Below, piece after piece: positions 24,559 to 32,597 of a DNA stretch of 39,688 bases. Made by a program: the position numbers and the translations under genes. The first letter of the stretch is position 1. Each line of letters starts with the position of its first letter. Origin of the DNA: Psychrobacter sp. GTDB lineage: Bacteria; Pseudomonadota; Gammaproteobacteria; Pseudomonadales; Moraxellaceae. The stretch covers positions 1 to 39,688 of the forward strand of contig JAHHUJ010000001.1 in NCBI GenBank assembly GCA_020024075.1. Direction: 5' to 3'. The notes beneath the pieces were generated by a model, which did not search any database, was not told where the DNA came from, and saw only the letters and a program-made list of their open reading frames with translations.

Positions 24559-24607
24559 TTTAATCGCTAAAGCTTAAGTAGATAGTCGTTAAAATAGCAT
24601 GGCAGAG

Positions 24608-24635
24608 TTGATGACAACTTTGTCATGCTCATCAA
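24608..24635 (+). repeat. Overlapping inverted repeats in the atpD-atpC spacer
   Basis: TTGATGA (24608-24614) and TCATCAA (24629-24635) form a 7-bp stem. A nested alternative pairs ATGACAA (24611-24617) with TTGTCAT (24620-24626). The two are mutually exclusive and neither is followed by a T-run. Confidence 0.45.
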
Positions 24636-24711
24636 GATATTAAATTATCACCTATCTAAGTTTGATGTTAATATTAATTAGCAAGTTAATGAGTTTATAA
24701 CGGAGAGTCGC

Positions 24712-25128
24712 ATGGCAACCTTACAGTGCCGAGTAGTTAGTGCTCGTGAAGAGATTTATACTGGTGAGATCAGTATGTTAATTGCGACGGGTATTGAAGG
24801 TGAAGTGGGTATTCTAGCGGGTCACACCCCACTTATCACACTATTGAAGCCGGGCTCAATGAGAATCCAATTACCAGATGGTAGCGAAGAAGTTATCTAT
24901 GTTTCTGGTGGGGTTCTAGAAGTTCAGCCTAAGCTTGTTACCGTACTTGCAGACACTGCAGTACGTGCACATGACTTAGATGAAGCGAAGATTATTGAAG
25001 CTCGTAAACAAGCAGAACAAATGCTTGTCAACCAGTCTGAAACTTTACAGACAAACGCTGCATTGGCTTCACTTGCAGAGTCTGTGGCACAGCTACAAAC
25101 GATTCGAAAATATCGTAACCGTGCGTAA
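24712..25128 (+). CDS. atpC: ATP synthase F1 subunit epsilon
   Basis: 138 aa (E. coli 139). The N-terminal beta sandwich contains CRVVSAREEIYTGE, EGEVGILAGHTPLITLLKPGSMRI and YVSGGVLEVQP; the C-terminal helical hairpin (about 88-138) is the inhibitory arm. ACGGAGAG precedes the ATG. It is the last gene of the operon and is followed by a strong terminator. Confidence 0.96.
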   Translation: MATLQCRVVSAREEIYTGEISMLIATGIEGEVGILAGHTPLITLLKPGSMRIQLPDGSEEVIYVSGGVLEVQPKLVTVLADTAVRAHDLDEAKIIEARKQAEQMLVNQSETLQTNAALASLAESVAQLQTIRKYRNRA

Positions 25129-25189
25129 GGTAATCTACGCTAACTAGCGTCAACTGTTGAGTAAGTGTTAACTGCTTATCAAAATAATC

Positions 25190-25217
25190 AAACAGCCTAT
25201 ACTAGGCTGTTTTTTTA
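25190..25217 (+). terminator. Rho-independent terminator of the atp operon
   Basis: AAACAGCCTA and TAGGCTGTTT form a 10-bp stem around a 3-nt loop, followed by a run of T. It lies about 60 bp after the atpC stop. Confidence 0.92.
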
Positions 25218-25357
25218 TGTGCTAATATTACGTATATTACTAATTACATTATGGATCAATGTATATATACTAAAGCTTGTCATAGTTTATTAATATATTA
25301 ACTTGAACACGTTAAAAAAGATCCTGATTAAGGTTTCATTTTTTTAAGGAAATAATA

Positions 25358-26074
25358 ATGTCTATAGGTGAAGAAGAACAAACCCCACGAATTTTGATCG
25401 TTGAAGATGATGAGCGTCTGGCCATGCTAACCCAAGATTACTTGGTTAAGAATGGTATGGATGTCGCTATTGAGACTGATGGTAACCGTGCTATTCGCCG
25501 TATCATTAATGAACAACCTGACTTGGTTGTACTTGATGTGATGTTACCCGGTAGTGATGGTCTAACGGTTTGTCGTGAAGTACGTCCTCATTATCATAGC
25601 CCAATCTTGATGTTGACCGCTCGTACAGAAGATATGGATCAAGTGTTGGGTCTAGAAATGGGTGCTGACGACTACGTAGCTAAGCCTGCACAGCCTCGCG
25701 TACTATTGGCTCGTATCCGTGCTTTATTACGTCGCTCTGAGAATTCTCCTTCTGAAGAAATACCACAGCGCTTAGAATTTGGCGAATTGGTTATCGATAA
25801 TGGTGGCCGTTCAGTAACTCTAAATGGTGAGTTGGTTGACTTTACCAGTGCTGAGTATGATCTTTTATGGCTATTGGCTTCTAACGCAGGTCGTATCCTA
25901 TCTCGTGAAGACATCTTTGAGCGTCTACGTGGTATTGAATATGATGGTCAGGACCGTTCAATTGACGTGCGTATTTCACGCATTCGTCCGAAGATTGGCG
26001 ATGATCCAGAAAATCCAAAACGTATTAAGACTGTTCGTAGTAAAGGTTATTTGTTTGTCAAAGAAGGCAACTAA
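25358..26074 (+). CDS. bfmR: OmpR-family response regulator, BfmR-like
   Basis: 238 aa. The receiver domain (about 11-125) has acidic pair D17/D18, phosphoacceptor D60, T87 and K109. The C-terminal winged helix (about 140-236) includes LTSAEYDLLWLLASNAGRILSRE-like text and SIDVRISRIRPKIGDDP. The stretch DGNRAIRRIINEQPDLVVLDVMLPG...CREVRPHYHSPILMLTARTEDMDQVLGLEMGADDYVAKP resembles Acinetobacter BfmR (RstA family) very closely as I recall it. BfmR controls envelope, pilus and biofilm genes in Acinetobacter. bfmS follows after 282 bp. The family is certain and the symbol likely. Confidence 0.88.
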   Translation: MSIGEEEQTPRILIVEDDERLAMLTQDYLVKNGMDVAIETDGNRAIRRIINEQPDLVVLDVMLPGSDGLTVCREVRPHYHSPILMLTARTEDMDQVLGLEMGADDYVAKPAQPRVLLARIRALLRRSENSPSEEIPQRLEFGELVIDNGGRSVTLNGELVDFTSAEYDLLWLLASNAGRILSREDIFERLRGIEYDGQDRSIDVRISRIRPKIGDDPENPKRIKTVRSKGYLFVKEGN

Positions 26075-26100
26075 GCCATTTTATTTATATGTCAGTTGTG

Positions 26101-26160
26101 CAATGAGCGGTTACTAATTGCTCATTGCCTGTAAAAGGTCAGCTTCAGGCTGGCTTTTTT
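26101..26160 (+). terminator. Two hairpins with terminator between bfmR and bfmS
   Basis: The first hairpin is CAATGAGC/GCTCATTG (26101-26108 and 26120-26127). The second pairs GGTCAGC (26137-26143) with GCTGGC(T) (26149-26155) and runs into T6 (26155-26160), giving a normal intrinsic terminator. It would separate bfmR and bfmS into two transcripts, or allow only partial readthrough. Confidence 0.8.
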
Positions 26161-26262
26161 ATTATTCAAATTTTGATGCTAGAAGTACAGTAGTGACGAC
26201 TATTTTTACAAATCTTTTTTTTCAACAACAAAATATAAAAATATAGAATGTTGTTAACGCTA

Positions 26263-26268
26263 TATAAT
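26263..26268 (+). promoter_or_regulatory. Possible -10 element for bfmS
   Basis: A perfect TATAAT lies 89 bp before the bfmS ATG in a very AT-rich stretch, downstream of the bfmR terminator. No good -35 is present at 16-18 nt, so it would probably need an activator. Confidence 0.4.
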
Positions 26269-26356
26269 TTAGACAGGGCTCTAGACAGTTACCTGTGTGG
26301 GTTAACTGCTCAATTTAGGGTAAACTAGAACAAAAATTAAACTTATTAGATTTTGT

Positions 26357-28048
26357 ATGCCAATATTCTCATCTTTAAAACACAGTATCTTTCTACGTAT
26401 CTATGCAGGGCTATTATTGGTCTGTCTGTTTGTGGCACTTTTTGCTCAACTATTGGTAGACACCATTAATAAAGAACGGGTTCAAGCTTATCGGGAAAAT
26501 GTGGCTACCGGTGCCTTGTATCTGGTCAGTTCAGGTTTGCAACAACAGTCTTCACAGACCCAGCGTGAATATTGGCTTAATGACATTAGTCAATTATTTG
26601 GCAATAATTTTAGCATTCAACCTGAGTCCCAAATTGATTTTAAAGCCAGTGAGCTTAAGCGTTTAGAAGAGAATAAGACCGTAGTTCGTTATGTGGCACA
26701 GCCTACCTATGCTGATATTTTTCATCCTATTGAAGGGGAAGATAACGTCATAACCGTACGCATCAGTAAAGTTACGGAGCAGCAGGTTCGAGCGATGGCA
26801 GTGCTACTGCTTAATGATTTGTCCTACTATAAGGATTTATCAGGAAAAAGGCAGCGTTTAGAGGAGATCTCTAAGCAGTTTGCTTTCCCCTTAAGCATTG
26901 AAAACATTGTTGATTTGGATTTGGATGATGATCAGCTGCGCCGTCTAGATAGAGATGAAGTGGTGATGCTATTTCGAGACAGTACCCGATCCGATGACTC
27001 TTCCATTAAGATCATTGCGCCATCTGAACTAGAAAATATGGCGGTGGTTATTGGTCCGGTTAGTTTGTTTAAATGGTTTCCGTTTAATCTAATTATTAGT
27101 GTGGTGTTAATTAGTATGTTCCTCATTAGTTTGGGGGTCTATGCGTTAATTTTCCCACTAGAGCGTAAGCTACAATTAATTCAATCTGGGGTAAATGAGG
27201 TAGGTGATGGTAATCTAGACACTCGAGTGCAGGTAGTCGGTCAAGATGAAATTGCCCGCTTGGCGGCCACATTCAATGCCATGACTGAGCACATCAAACG
27301 CCTTATTGAATCTCAGCGTGAGCTGACCCGTGCGGTATCACATGAGCTAAGAACGCCTGTGGCTCGTATTAGATTTGCAGTAGATATGTTGGCGGATACT
27401 GACGATCAAGAGTCGCGCGAGATGCAGCGTGATTATATTGACCAAGATATTGAAGCATTGAATGGTTTAATTGATGAGATTCTGACCTACGCTAAGCTGG
27501 AAGAGGGCTCGCCTAAACTGACTCTTGAGCCGGTCAGTTTAAAAGAATTGGTAGATCAAATTGTGCGTGAAACCAATGCGTTAGGTAAGCCTATTGAGGT
27601 GGTCGGTATTTCACCTTCAGCCAAGGTAACGGCTGTGGCGGATAGGCGTTATCTACATCGAGTAGTACAGAACTTAGCCGGTAACGCGCTACGCTACGCA
27701 GAGTCAAAAATTATCATCAGTGCTGGAGTGCGCAAAGGTGAAGCTTACGTTAGCGTAGAAGACGATGGTCAAGGTATTCCTGAAGAGGATAGAGATAAGG
27801 TTTTTGTACCTTTTGCTCGCTTGGATGATAGCCGTACCCGCGCCTCAGGTGGTTATGGGTTAGGGCTATCGATTGTGTCAAGAATTGCCTTCTGGTTTAA
27901 TGGAAGTATGTCGGTTGATGAAAGTCCTAAACTGGGTGGGGCCAGATTTACCATGCGTTGGCCAATCAAACCTTTGGCTCAAACCATTTCGGCAGATCAG
28001 TTGACTCAAGAAAAAGGCGCTCGCAAAATCATTGAAAGTGAGGACTAA
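26357..28048 (+). CDS. bfmS: Sensor histidine kinase, BfmS-like
   Basis: 563-aa membrane histidine kinase. Transmembrane helix 1 at about 11-35, a periplasmic sensor region to about 242, helix 2 at about 243-266, a HAMP domain, then HisKA with His329 in RAVSHELRTPVARIRF, and a HATPase domain with the N box (NLAGNALRYAE), G1 (DDGQGIPEED) and G2 (GGYGLGLSIVSRIA). Architecture and length match the RstB/BfmS group. It should phosphorylate or dephosphorylate the BfmR-like regulator upstream. The ATG at 26357 has no strong ribosome binding site. A terminator and long gap separate it from bfmR, which is less tight than usual for a two-component pair. Confidence 0.87.
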   Translation: MPIFSSLKHSIFLRIYAGLLLVCLFVALFAQLLVDTINKERVQAYRENVATGALYLVSSGLQQQSSQTQREYWLNDISQLFGNNFSIQPESQIDFKASELKRLEENKTVVRYVAQPTYADIFHPIEGEDNVITVRISKVTEQQVRAMAVLLLNDLSYYKDLSGKRQRLEEISKQFAFPLSIENIVDLDLDDDQLRRLDRDEVVMLFRDSTRSDDSSIKIIAPSELENMAVVIGPVSLFKWFPFNLIISVVLISMFLISLGVYALIFPLERKLQLIQSGVNEVGDGNLDTRVQVVGQDEIARLAATFNAMTEHIKRLIESQRELTRAVSHELRTPVARIRFAVDMLADTDDQESREMQRDYIDQDIEALNGLIDEILTYAKLEEGSPKLTLEPVSLKELVDQIVRETNALGKPIEVVGISPSAKVTAVADRRYLHRVVQNLAGNALRYAESKIIISAGVRKGEAYVSVEDDGQGIPEEDRDKVFVPFARLDDSRTRASGGYGLGLSIVSRIAFWFNGSMSVDESPKLGGARFTMRWPIKPLAQTISADQLTQEKGARKIIESED

Positions 28049-28224
28049 ATCAGGCTCAGAGTAGCAACAGCTATTTAGAGCCTTCATTACTTAGAGCCTT
28101 AATTACTTAGAGCGGTAATAGTTACTAGAACATCAACAGCTACTCAGAGCATCAATAGTTAGAGAGTTGAGCCGACACTAATCTGTGTTCCTTACCATAA
28201 AAGCTTAGCGGATACAGTAGCAAC

Positions 28225-28254
28225 AGCCCAAGGTAGATTGCCTTGGGCTTTTTT
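28225..28254. terminator. Terminator between convergent bfmS and envZ-like gene
   Basis: AGCCCAAGG (28225-28233) and CCTTGGGCT (28241-28249) form a perfect 9-bp stem with a 7-nt loop, followed by T6 on the plus strand. The 28049-28224 stretch holds degenerate repeats of TTAGAGC(C) about every 16-20 bp and no gene. Confidence 0.9.
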
Positions 28255-28307
28255 GTGGCAGTGACAGAGGCGTACTACGTACTAAAAGCCTCATTCAACG
28301 CTTCAAG

Positions 28308-29759
28308 CTAATTCTTGTCTGTAGTCTCTGTATTTTTGTTTTCTAAGTCGGAGTGAGACTGTGACACTAAGGGGATTCGTACACAGACTTGCAGGCCACC
28401 CTCAGGGTGGTTAATGGCTTCAACTGTGCCATGATGTAGCGCTGTGATGCGCTGTACGATGGCTAAGCCTAGTCCACTACCTTGGGTGGTGCGAGCTGAT
28501 TCTCCGCGCTCAAAAGGCTGCATAATGCGTTCTAAATGGTCATTAGCTACCCCAGACCCACAGTCGCGGACACAGATGATGAGCTGCTCTTTGGCCTTGC
28601 GTACCATGCCGGGTGTAGAGACTGACGTTTCATCATCAGGATCGACTTCTTGTGAGTTAAAAGTCGGGGTGATGGTTGCGGTTAAATAAATAGGTGGTTT
28701 GCCGTAACGCTGGGCGTTAACGATTAGATTAACAATGAGGCGTTTAATAGACAAAGGACGCACCGCCACCTCTCGTAGCCCATCGGTTTGATAAATAAAT
28801 TCTAATGGGGCAAATTGCACCATCACTTCACGAAAAATATTGTCTAGGTCAGTAAGACTAACCGGCTCATCGGAGCCATCTTTCATGAAGGAGATAAACT
28901 GCTCTAAGATGGCATCCATATCCTCGATGTCATAGATAAGGCCTTCGCGAAAGAACTCATCAGGTAGCATTTCTGCAGTTAAGCGCATCCGAGTTAGGGG
29001 AGTACGTAGATCATGGGAGATACCGGCCAGCATAATGGTCCGCTCTTTTTGGGCCTGGCTTAAGGTACTAAATAATCGATTAAAAGCCATGTTAAAGCGG
29101 CGTATCTCAGTGGTGCCTGAGTTGGTGGGTAGGGTAGTGGCTGTGCCCAAACGAATATAATTGGTGGCCGCTTGTTGCAGCTTACGTAAAGGACGGTTCA
29201 ACTGACGTACCAAGAGTAAAATGGTTAGTAAGGTAAACAGTGGGATACCCAGTATGAAGAAGACAAGCGTGCTTGGGCTATATTGTGCATAAAATATAAC
29301 AGGTTCACGTATCCAAAACTCTGGCGATGCTGTATCCTGAACCCAGAGCTGTGGTGTCGGTTTAAACTTAAAGTAAACCACACTTTCACGGCCGAGCTGT
29401 TGGCTAATTTCTTGCTGAATAACATCGGTGAAGAAACCGACCACAGCTTTATCGGAAACATCAGGAAAACGATTGGGATCTTCTACAACCTCAATATGAT
29501 TATTAGCAAGAATCCACTGTCTAACCTCTTCATTTTCTCCCCAGTGCTCTCGAGTTGCAGTGACTAGCTTAAGCTCTGTGGTTAGGTAACGGGCATGGTT
29601 TTTTAATTCTGGCAAATACAAACTTCGCCAAAAAAACCATATCGATACCACGACACTAATTATGACCATCAGCATCACGGCAAGAGTTGTCTGCCAAGTG
29701 TTTGAATACGGTCTTGAACCGAACCGAGAGAATATAGGACGAGTAAAGGCTTTGTTCAT
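28308..29759 (-). CDS. envZ: EnvZ-like sensor histidine kinase
   Basis: 483 aa (E. coli EnvZ 450). Transmembrane helix 1 at about 24-46, a periplasmic domain to about 162, helix 2 at about 163-184, HAMP (RQLNRPLRKLQQAATNYIRLG), then the phospho-acceptor His249 in MLAGISHDLRTPLTRMRL, which is the EnvZ signature, and a HATPase domain with DCGSGV and GSGLGLAIVQRI. An acidic, polar linker (about 385-400) lies in the catalytic domain. EnvZ normally pairs with OmpR in osmotic and acid responses, but no ompR is adjacent: rpsP lies divergently upstream. The symbol is therefore moderately supported; it may serve an unlinked OmpR. Confidence 0.8.
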   Translation of the reverse strand: MNKAFTRPIFSRFGSRPYSNTWQTTLAVMLMVIISVVVSIWFFWRSLYLPELKNHARYLTTELKLVTATREHWGENEEVRQWILANNHIEVVEDPNRFPDVSDKAVVGFFTDVIQQEISQQLGRESVVYFKFKPTPQLWVQDTASPEFWIREPVIFYAQYSPSTLVFFILGIPLFTLLTILLLVRQLNRPLRKLQQAATNYIRLGTATTLPTNSGTTEIRRFNMAFNRLFSTLSQAQKERTIMLAGISHDLRTPLTRMRLTAEMLPDEFFREGLIYDIEDMDAILEQFISFMKDGSDEPVSLTDLDNIFREVMVQFAPLEFIYQTDGLREVAVRPLSIKRLIVNLIVNAQRYGKPPIYLTATITPTFNSQEVDPDDETSVSTPGMVRKAKEQLIICVRDCGSGVANDHLERIMQPFERGESARTTQGSGLGLAIVQRITALHHGTVEAINHPEGGLQVCVRIPLVSQSHSDLENKNTETTDKN

Positions 29760-29811
29760 TGGGATATCGCTTATAATATAATGAGAGTTACAGTTTTAAT
29801 TAAGTAAAAGG

Positions 29812-29840
29812 TTTCCAAGTCATTAGTATTCTGATATAAT
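29812..29840 (+). promoter_or_regulatory. Sigma-70 promoter for the rpsP operon
   Basis: TTTCCA (29812-29817), a 17-nt spacer and an extended -10 TGATATAAT (29832-29840). The predicted start near 29847 lies about 33 nt before the rpsP ATG. Confidence 0.75.
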
Positions 29841-29879
29841 TATGCCCTTTTTGGTATACCTACGGAAGAGAGAACTCAA

Positions 29880-30143
29880 ATGGTTGTTATTCGTTTAGCA
29901 CGGGGCGGTGCCAAAAAACGCCCATTCTATCAAGTTGTTGTAGCAGATCAGCGTCGTTCACGCGATGGCCGTTACATCGAAAATCTAGGTTTTTATAACC
30001 CACTAGCGAAAGGTCAAGAAACTGAGCTTCGTCTAGATATGGATGCTTATAATGCTTGGATCGAAAAAGGCGCACAGCCTTCAGAGCGCGTTAAAGCATT
30101 AGCTAAAGGTTATAAGCCTGCAACTGAAGAAGTAACTGCTTAA
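29880..30143 (+). CDS. rpsP: 30S ribosomal protein S16
   Basis: 87-aa small-subunit protein starting MVVIRLARGGAKKRPFYQVVVAD and containing RDGRYIENLGFYNP, both conserved in bS16. GGAAGAGAG precedes the ATG. First gene of the conserved rpsP-rimM-trmD-rplS operon, with a good promoter directly upstream. Confidence 0.98.
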   Translation: MVVIRLARGGAKKRPFYQVVVADQRRSRDGRYIENLGFYNPLAKGQETELRLDMDAYNAWIEKGAQPSERVKALAKGYKPATEEVTA

Positions 30144-30232
30144 GACATAATTTGTTTTGCAATGGGATAGTATCTCATTGCACTGCAGTTTTGAGTAATT
30201 GTTTTTTTATTAATTGTGGCTGAGCAAGTCTT

Positions 30233-30763
30233 ATGACAACACCAAACGCTGACAGTCTTATGAAAATAGGACAGCTAAAAAAACCATACGGCATTAAAGG
30301 CTGGTTATGGGTTTTTAGCGAAACTGAGGAGCGAGAAGCTATCTTTAGTTACTCCCCTTGGTGGATGAAGACGGCGACAGGGTTCAAACCACTGACCGTT
30401 ACAGACTGGCGTAAGCAAGGGTCTGGTATTGTGGCTCAATTTGAGCAGGTACCTGATCGTAATACTGCTGAAACCATGAATGGCGTTAGCATTTGGATTG
30501 ATAAAGACAGCTTACCTGAGACCGAAGAAGACGAGTACTACTGGTCTGATTTGGTTGGCTTAAGTGTTATTAATAAGCAACAGGAATGTCTTGGCATAAT
30601 CAAAGAGCTGTTTGAAACTGGTGCACACCCGATCATGAAGGTAGTGCCTAGTAAAGACAGTATTGATGATGAGCCACGAATGATTCCTTGGCACAAGCAA
30701 ACTGTCGATGTGGTCGATTTGGCTGCTGGGCAGATGATTGTAGATTGGGAGCGTGATTTTTAA
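30233..30763 (+). CDS. rimM: Ribosome maturation factor RimM
   Basis: 176 aa. The N-terminal RimM domain has IGQLKKPYGIKGWLWVFSETE; the C-terminal PRC-barrel contains YYWSDLVGLSV and HPIMKVVP, and ends DVVDLAAGQMIVDWERDF. It binds S19 and assists maturation of the 30S head. The ATG at 30233 gives a nine-residue leader before MKIGQL; an internal ATG there (30260) is an alternative start. It lies 89 bp after rpsP. Confidence 0.95.
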   Translation: MTTPNADSLMKIGQLKKPYGIKGWLWVFSETEEREAIFSYSPWWMKTATGFKPLTVTDWRKQGSGIVAQFEQVPDRNTAETMNGVSIWIDKDSLPETEEDEYYWSDLVGLSVINKQQECLGIIKELFETGAHPIMKVVPSKDSIDDEPRMIPWHKQTVDVVDLAAGQMIVDWERDF

Positions 30764-30874
30764 TTACCGACTTTGAAGCTTGAGACAACATAAGCTTTTA
30801 GGTTTGCGATTGAAATTAGCGTTTTTTATTTTTAATCAACTGTCATTATTTTGGCGTTATTTGGAGGTGACCTA

Positions 30875-31636
30875 ATGTATTTTGCAGTCATCACCATTTT
30901 GCCTGAAATGTTTACCGCTATTAGCGAGTTTGGCATTACTGGTAGAGCCGTTCAAAATAAGCAAGTTACAATCGAGTGCATAAATCCTCGAGATTTTACG
31001 ACAGATAATTATCGCCGTATAGACGAACGTCCCTTTGGTGGCGGTCCCGGTATGGTGATGATGGCAGAACCTTTGGCCAAAGCCATTGATTATGCCAAGT
31101 CGCAAGCCAGCCAACATGGCTGTGCCACAGATGCAGAGCATTGCCCAGTTATTTATCTGTCACCTCAAGGTGATCAATTAAATGAAACAACGGTAATGGC
31201 ATTACGTCAATATGACGCAATGATTTTGCTATGTGGTCGTTATGAAGGCATTGATGAGCGACTATTGCAGCGTTACGTTGATATGGAGATCTCAATAGGA
31301 GACTTTGTATTAACCGGCGGTGAGCTACCCGCGATGGTATTGATGGACAGTGTGATTCGCAGATTACCCGATGTGATGGGAGATGCAAAATCCGCTGAGC
31401 AAGACTCCTTTGTTGAAGGATTGCTAGATTGTCCACACTACACCAAGCCTCATGAATTTGAAGGTTTGACTGTGCCAGAAGTGCTACTTTCTGGTCACCA
31501 TGCCAATATCGCAAAGTGGCGTTTTGTACAACAAGTTAAGCGTACCAAGCAAAGACGCCCCGACTTGTGGCAGCAATTCACCCCAAATGCAGAGCAGGCC
31601 CGCTTGCTCAAAAAAGTTAAAGAGGAAGTAAAGTAG
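30875..31636 (+). CDS. trmD: tRNA (guanine-N1)-methyltransferase
   Basis: 253-aa SPOUT methyltransferase that makes m1G37 in tRNAs. It begins MYFAVITILPEMF, has NPRDFTTDNYRRIDERPFGGGPGMVMM and the trefoil-knot SAM site (YLSPQGDQ, LCGRYEGIDERL, EISIGDFVLTGGELPAM). The frame opens earlier at a TTG (30851), but the ATG at 30875 directly follows GGAGGTGA, an almost perfect Shine-Dalgarno sequence, and is clearly the start. Third gene of the operon. Confidence 0.97.
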   Translation: MYFAVITILPEMFTAISEFGITGRAVQNKQVTIECINPRDFTTDNYRRIDERPFGGGPGMVMMAEPLAKAIDYAKSQASQHGCATDAEHCPVIYLSPQGDQLNETTVMALRQYDAMILLCGRYEGIDERLLQRYVDMEISIGDFVLTGGELPAMVLMDSVIRRLPDVMGDAKSAEQDSFVEGLLDCPHYTKPHEFEGLTVPEVLLSGHHANIAKWRFVQQVKRTKQRRPDLWQQFTPNAEQARLLKKVKEEVK

Positions 31637-31897
31637 ACAGGGGATAGACCTGACAGCACTTTATTTGCCGCTAACTTTATTATTTTATTTATATTCAGAT
31701 TCAAGCTAATGGTCTTTATTGCAGTGACCCTAGTCACCTTAAGAGCATTAGTGCTATTGGTTCAATATCGATAGCAGTCAAAACCGATTTCTTATTCCTG
31801 TTTCTCCTGTAGGCTCTTTATTGAGTCAAGGGGTTATTATTATAAACGGGTGGTATGCGACTTATAGCCTATGCCGTCCCATGTGAGGAGCAATCTC
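31637..31897 (+). other. trmD-rplS spacer
   Basis: 261 bp separate these normally tightly linked genes. A small dyad GTGACCCTAGTCAC (31725-31738) is visible. No clear promoter, terminator or known leader structure could be assigned. Confidence 0.4.
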
Positions 31898-32323
31898 ATG
31901 AGTAATGTACATCCATTAGTACAAGCAGTTGAAAATTCACAACTACTTGAGCGTCCTAACTTCTCTGCTGGTGATACTGTAGTAGTTCAAGTAAAAGTAC
32001 GTGAAGGTGAGCGTGAGCGTTTACAGGCTTTTGAAGGCGTAGTAATCGCTAAGCGTAACCGTGGTATTAACTCTGCATTTACCGTTCGTAAAATCTCAAG
32101 CGGTATCGGTGTTGAGCGTGCTTTCCAGTTACATTCACCAATTATTCATAGCATCGAAGTGAAACGTCGTGGTGCTGTACGTCGTGCGAAACTATACTAC
32201 TTACGTGAGCGTTCTGGTAAATCTGCACGTATTCGTGAAAAGTTATCTTTACGCCGTGAAGGTGTTCAGAGCAAAACTGACGCGGGCGTTCCAGAAGCAG
32301 TTGAAACTGCACCAGGCATCTAA
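31898..32323 (+). CDS. rplS: 50S ribosomal protein L19
   Basis: 141 aa with the bL19 core FSAGDTVVVQVKVREGERERLQAFEGVVIAKRNRGINSAFTVRKISSGIGVERAFQLHSP and RRGAVRRAKLYYLRERSGKSARIRE. The open frame begins at 31871, but the ATG at 31898 has AGGAG at 7 nt and gives the usual MSNVHPLVQAVE start. It is about 25 residues longer than E. coli L19, with a tail (REGVQSKTDAGVPEAVETAP) beyond the conserved end. Last gene of the operon, followed by a terminator. Confidence 0.97.
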   Translation: MSNVHPLVQAVENSQLLERPNFSAGDTVVVQVKVREGERERLQAFEGVVIAKRNRGINSAFTVRKISSGIGVERAFQLHSPIIHSIEVKRRGAVRRAKLYYLRERSGKSARIREKLSLRREGVQSKTDAGVPEAVETAPGI

Positions 32324-32397
32324 GCCAATCCTAATACTAGGTTAAAGCATAAATTAGTTGTATACCAAAAAGAGCTGGTAATCTAACCATTATCAGG

Positions 32398-32431
32398 AAA
32401 AACCCTCAATCTGAAAAGGTTGGGGGTTTTT
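32398..32431 (+). terminator. Terminator of the rpsP-rplS operon
   Basis: AAAAACCCTCAA (32398-32409) pairs with TTGGGGGTTTTT (32420-32431) as a 12-bp stem with one G-U pair, and the right arm ends in T5. Confidence 0.9.
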
Positions 32432-32597
32432 CGATTTCTATAATAAACTATTTTGAAATAAATCAGAGAGTTAGCCGAAAATTTACTCGTAATCTTTGTT
32501 CAGTTAGACTACAATAGTTAATCATATTTAATGCAACCCCTGTGGTTTCATTAATTAATCTTATCATCAAGGAAGATTTATCGTATAAGGAGATACT

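Noticed and set aside
28071..28160. TTAGAGC-type repeats between bfmS and envZ as a regulatory array
   Set aside because: The copies are degenerate, irregularly spaced and lie between convergent gene ends, so they are more likely simple sequence drift.
31725..31738. GTGACCCTAGTCAC dyad as an L19 autoregulatory leader
   Set aside because: The stem is only five base pairs and no wider fold or known L19 leader features could be matched.
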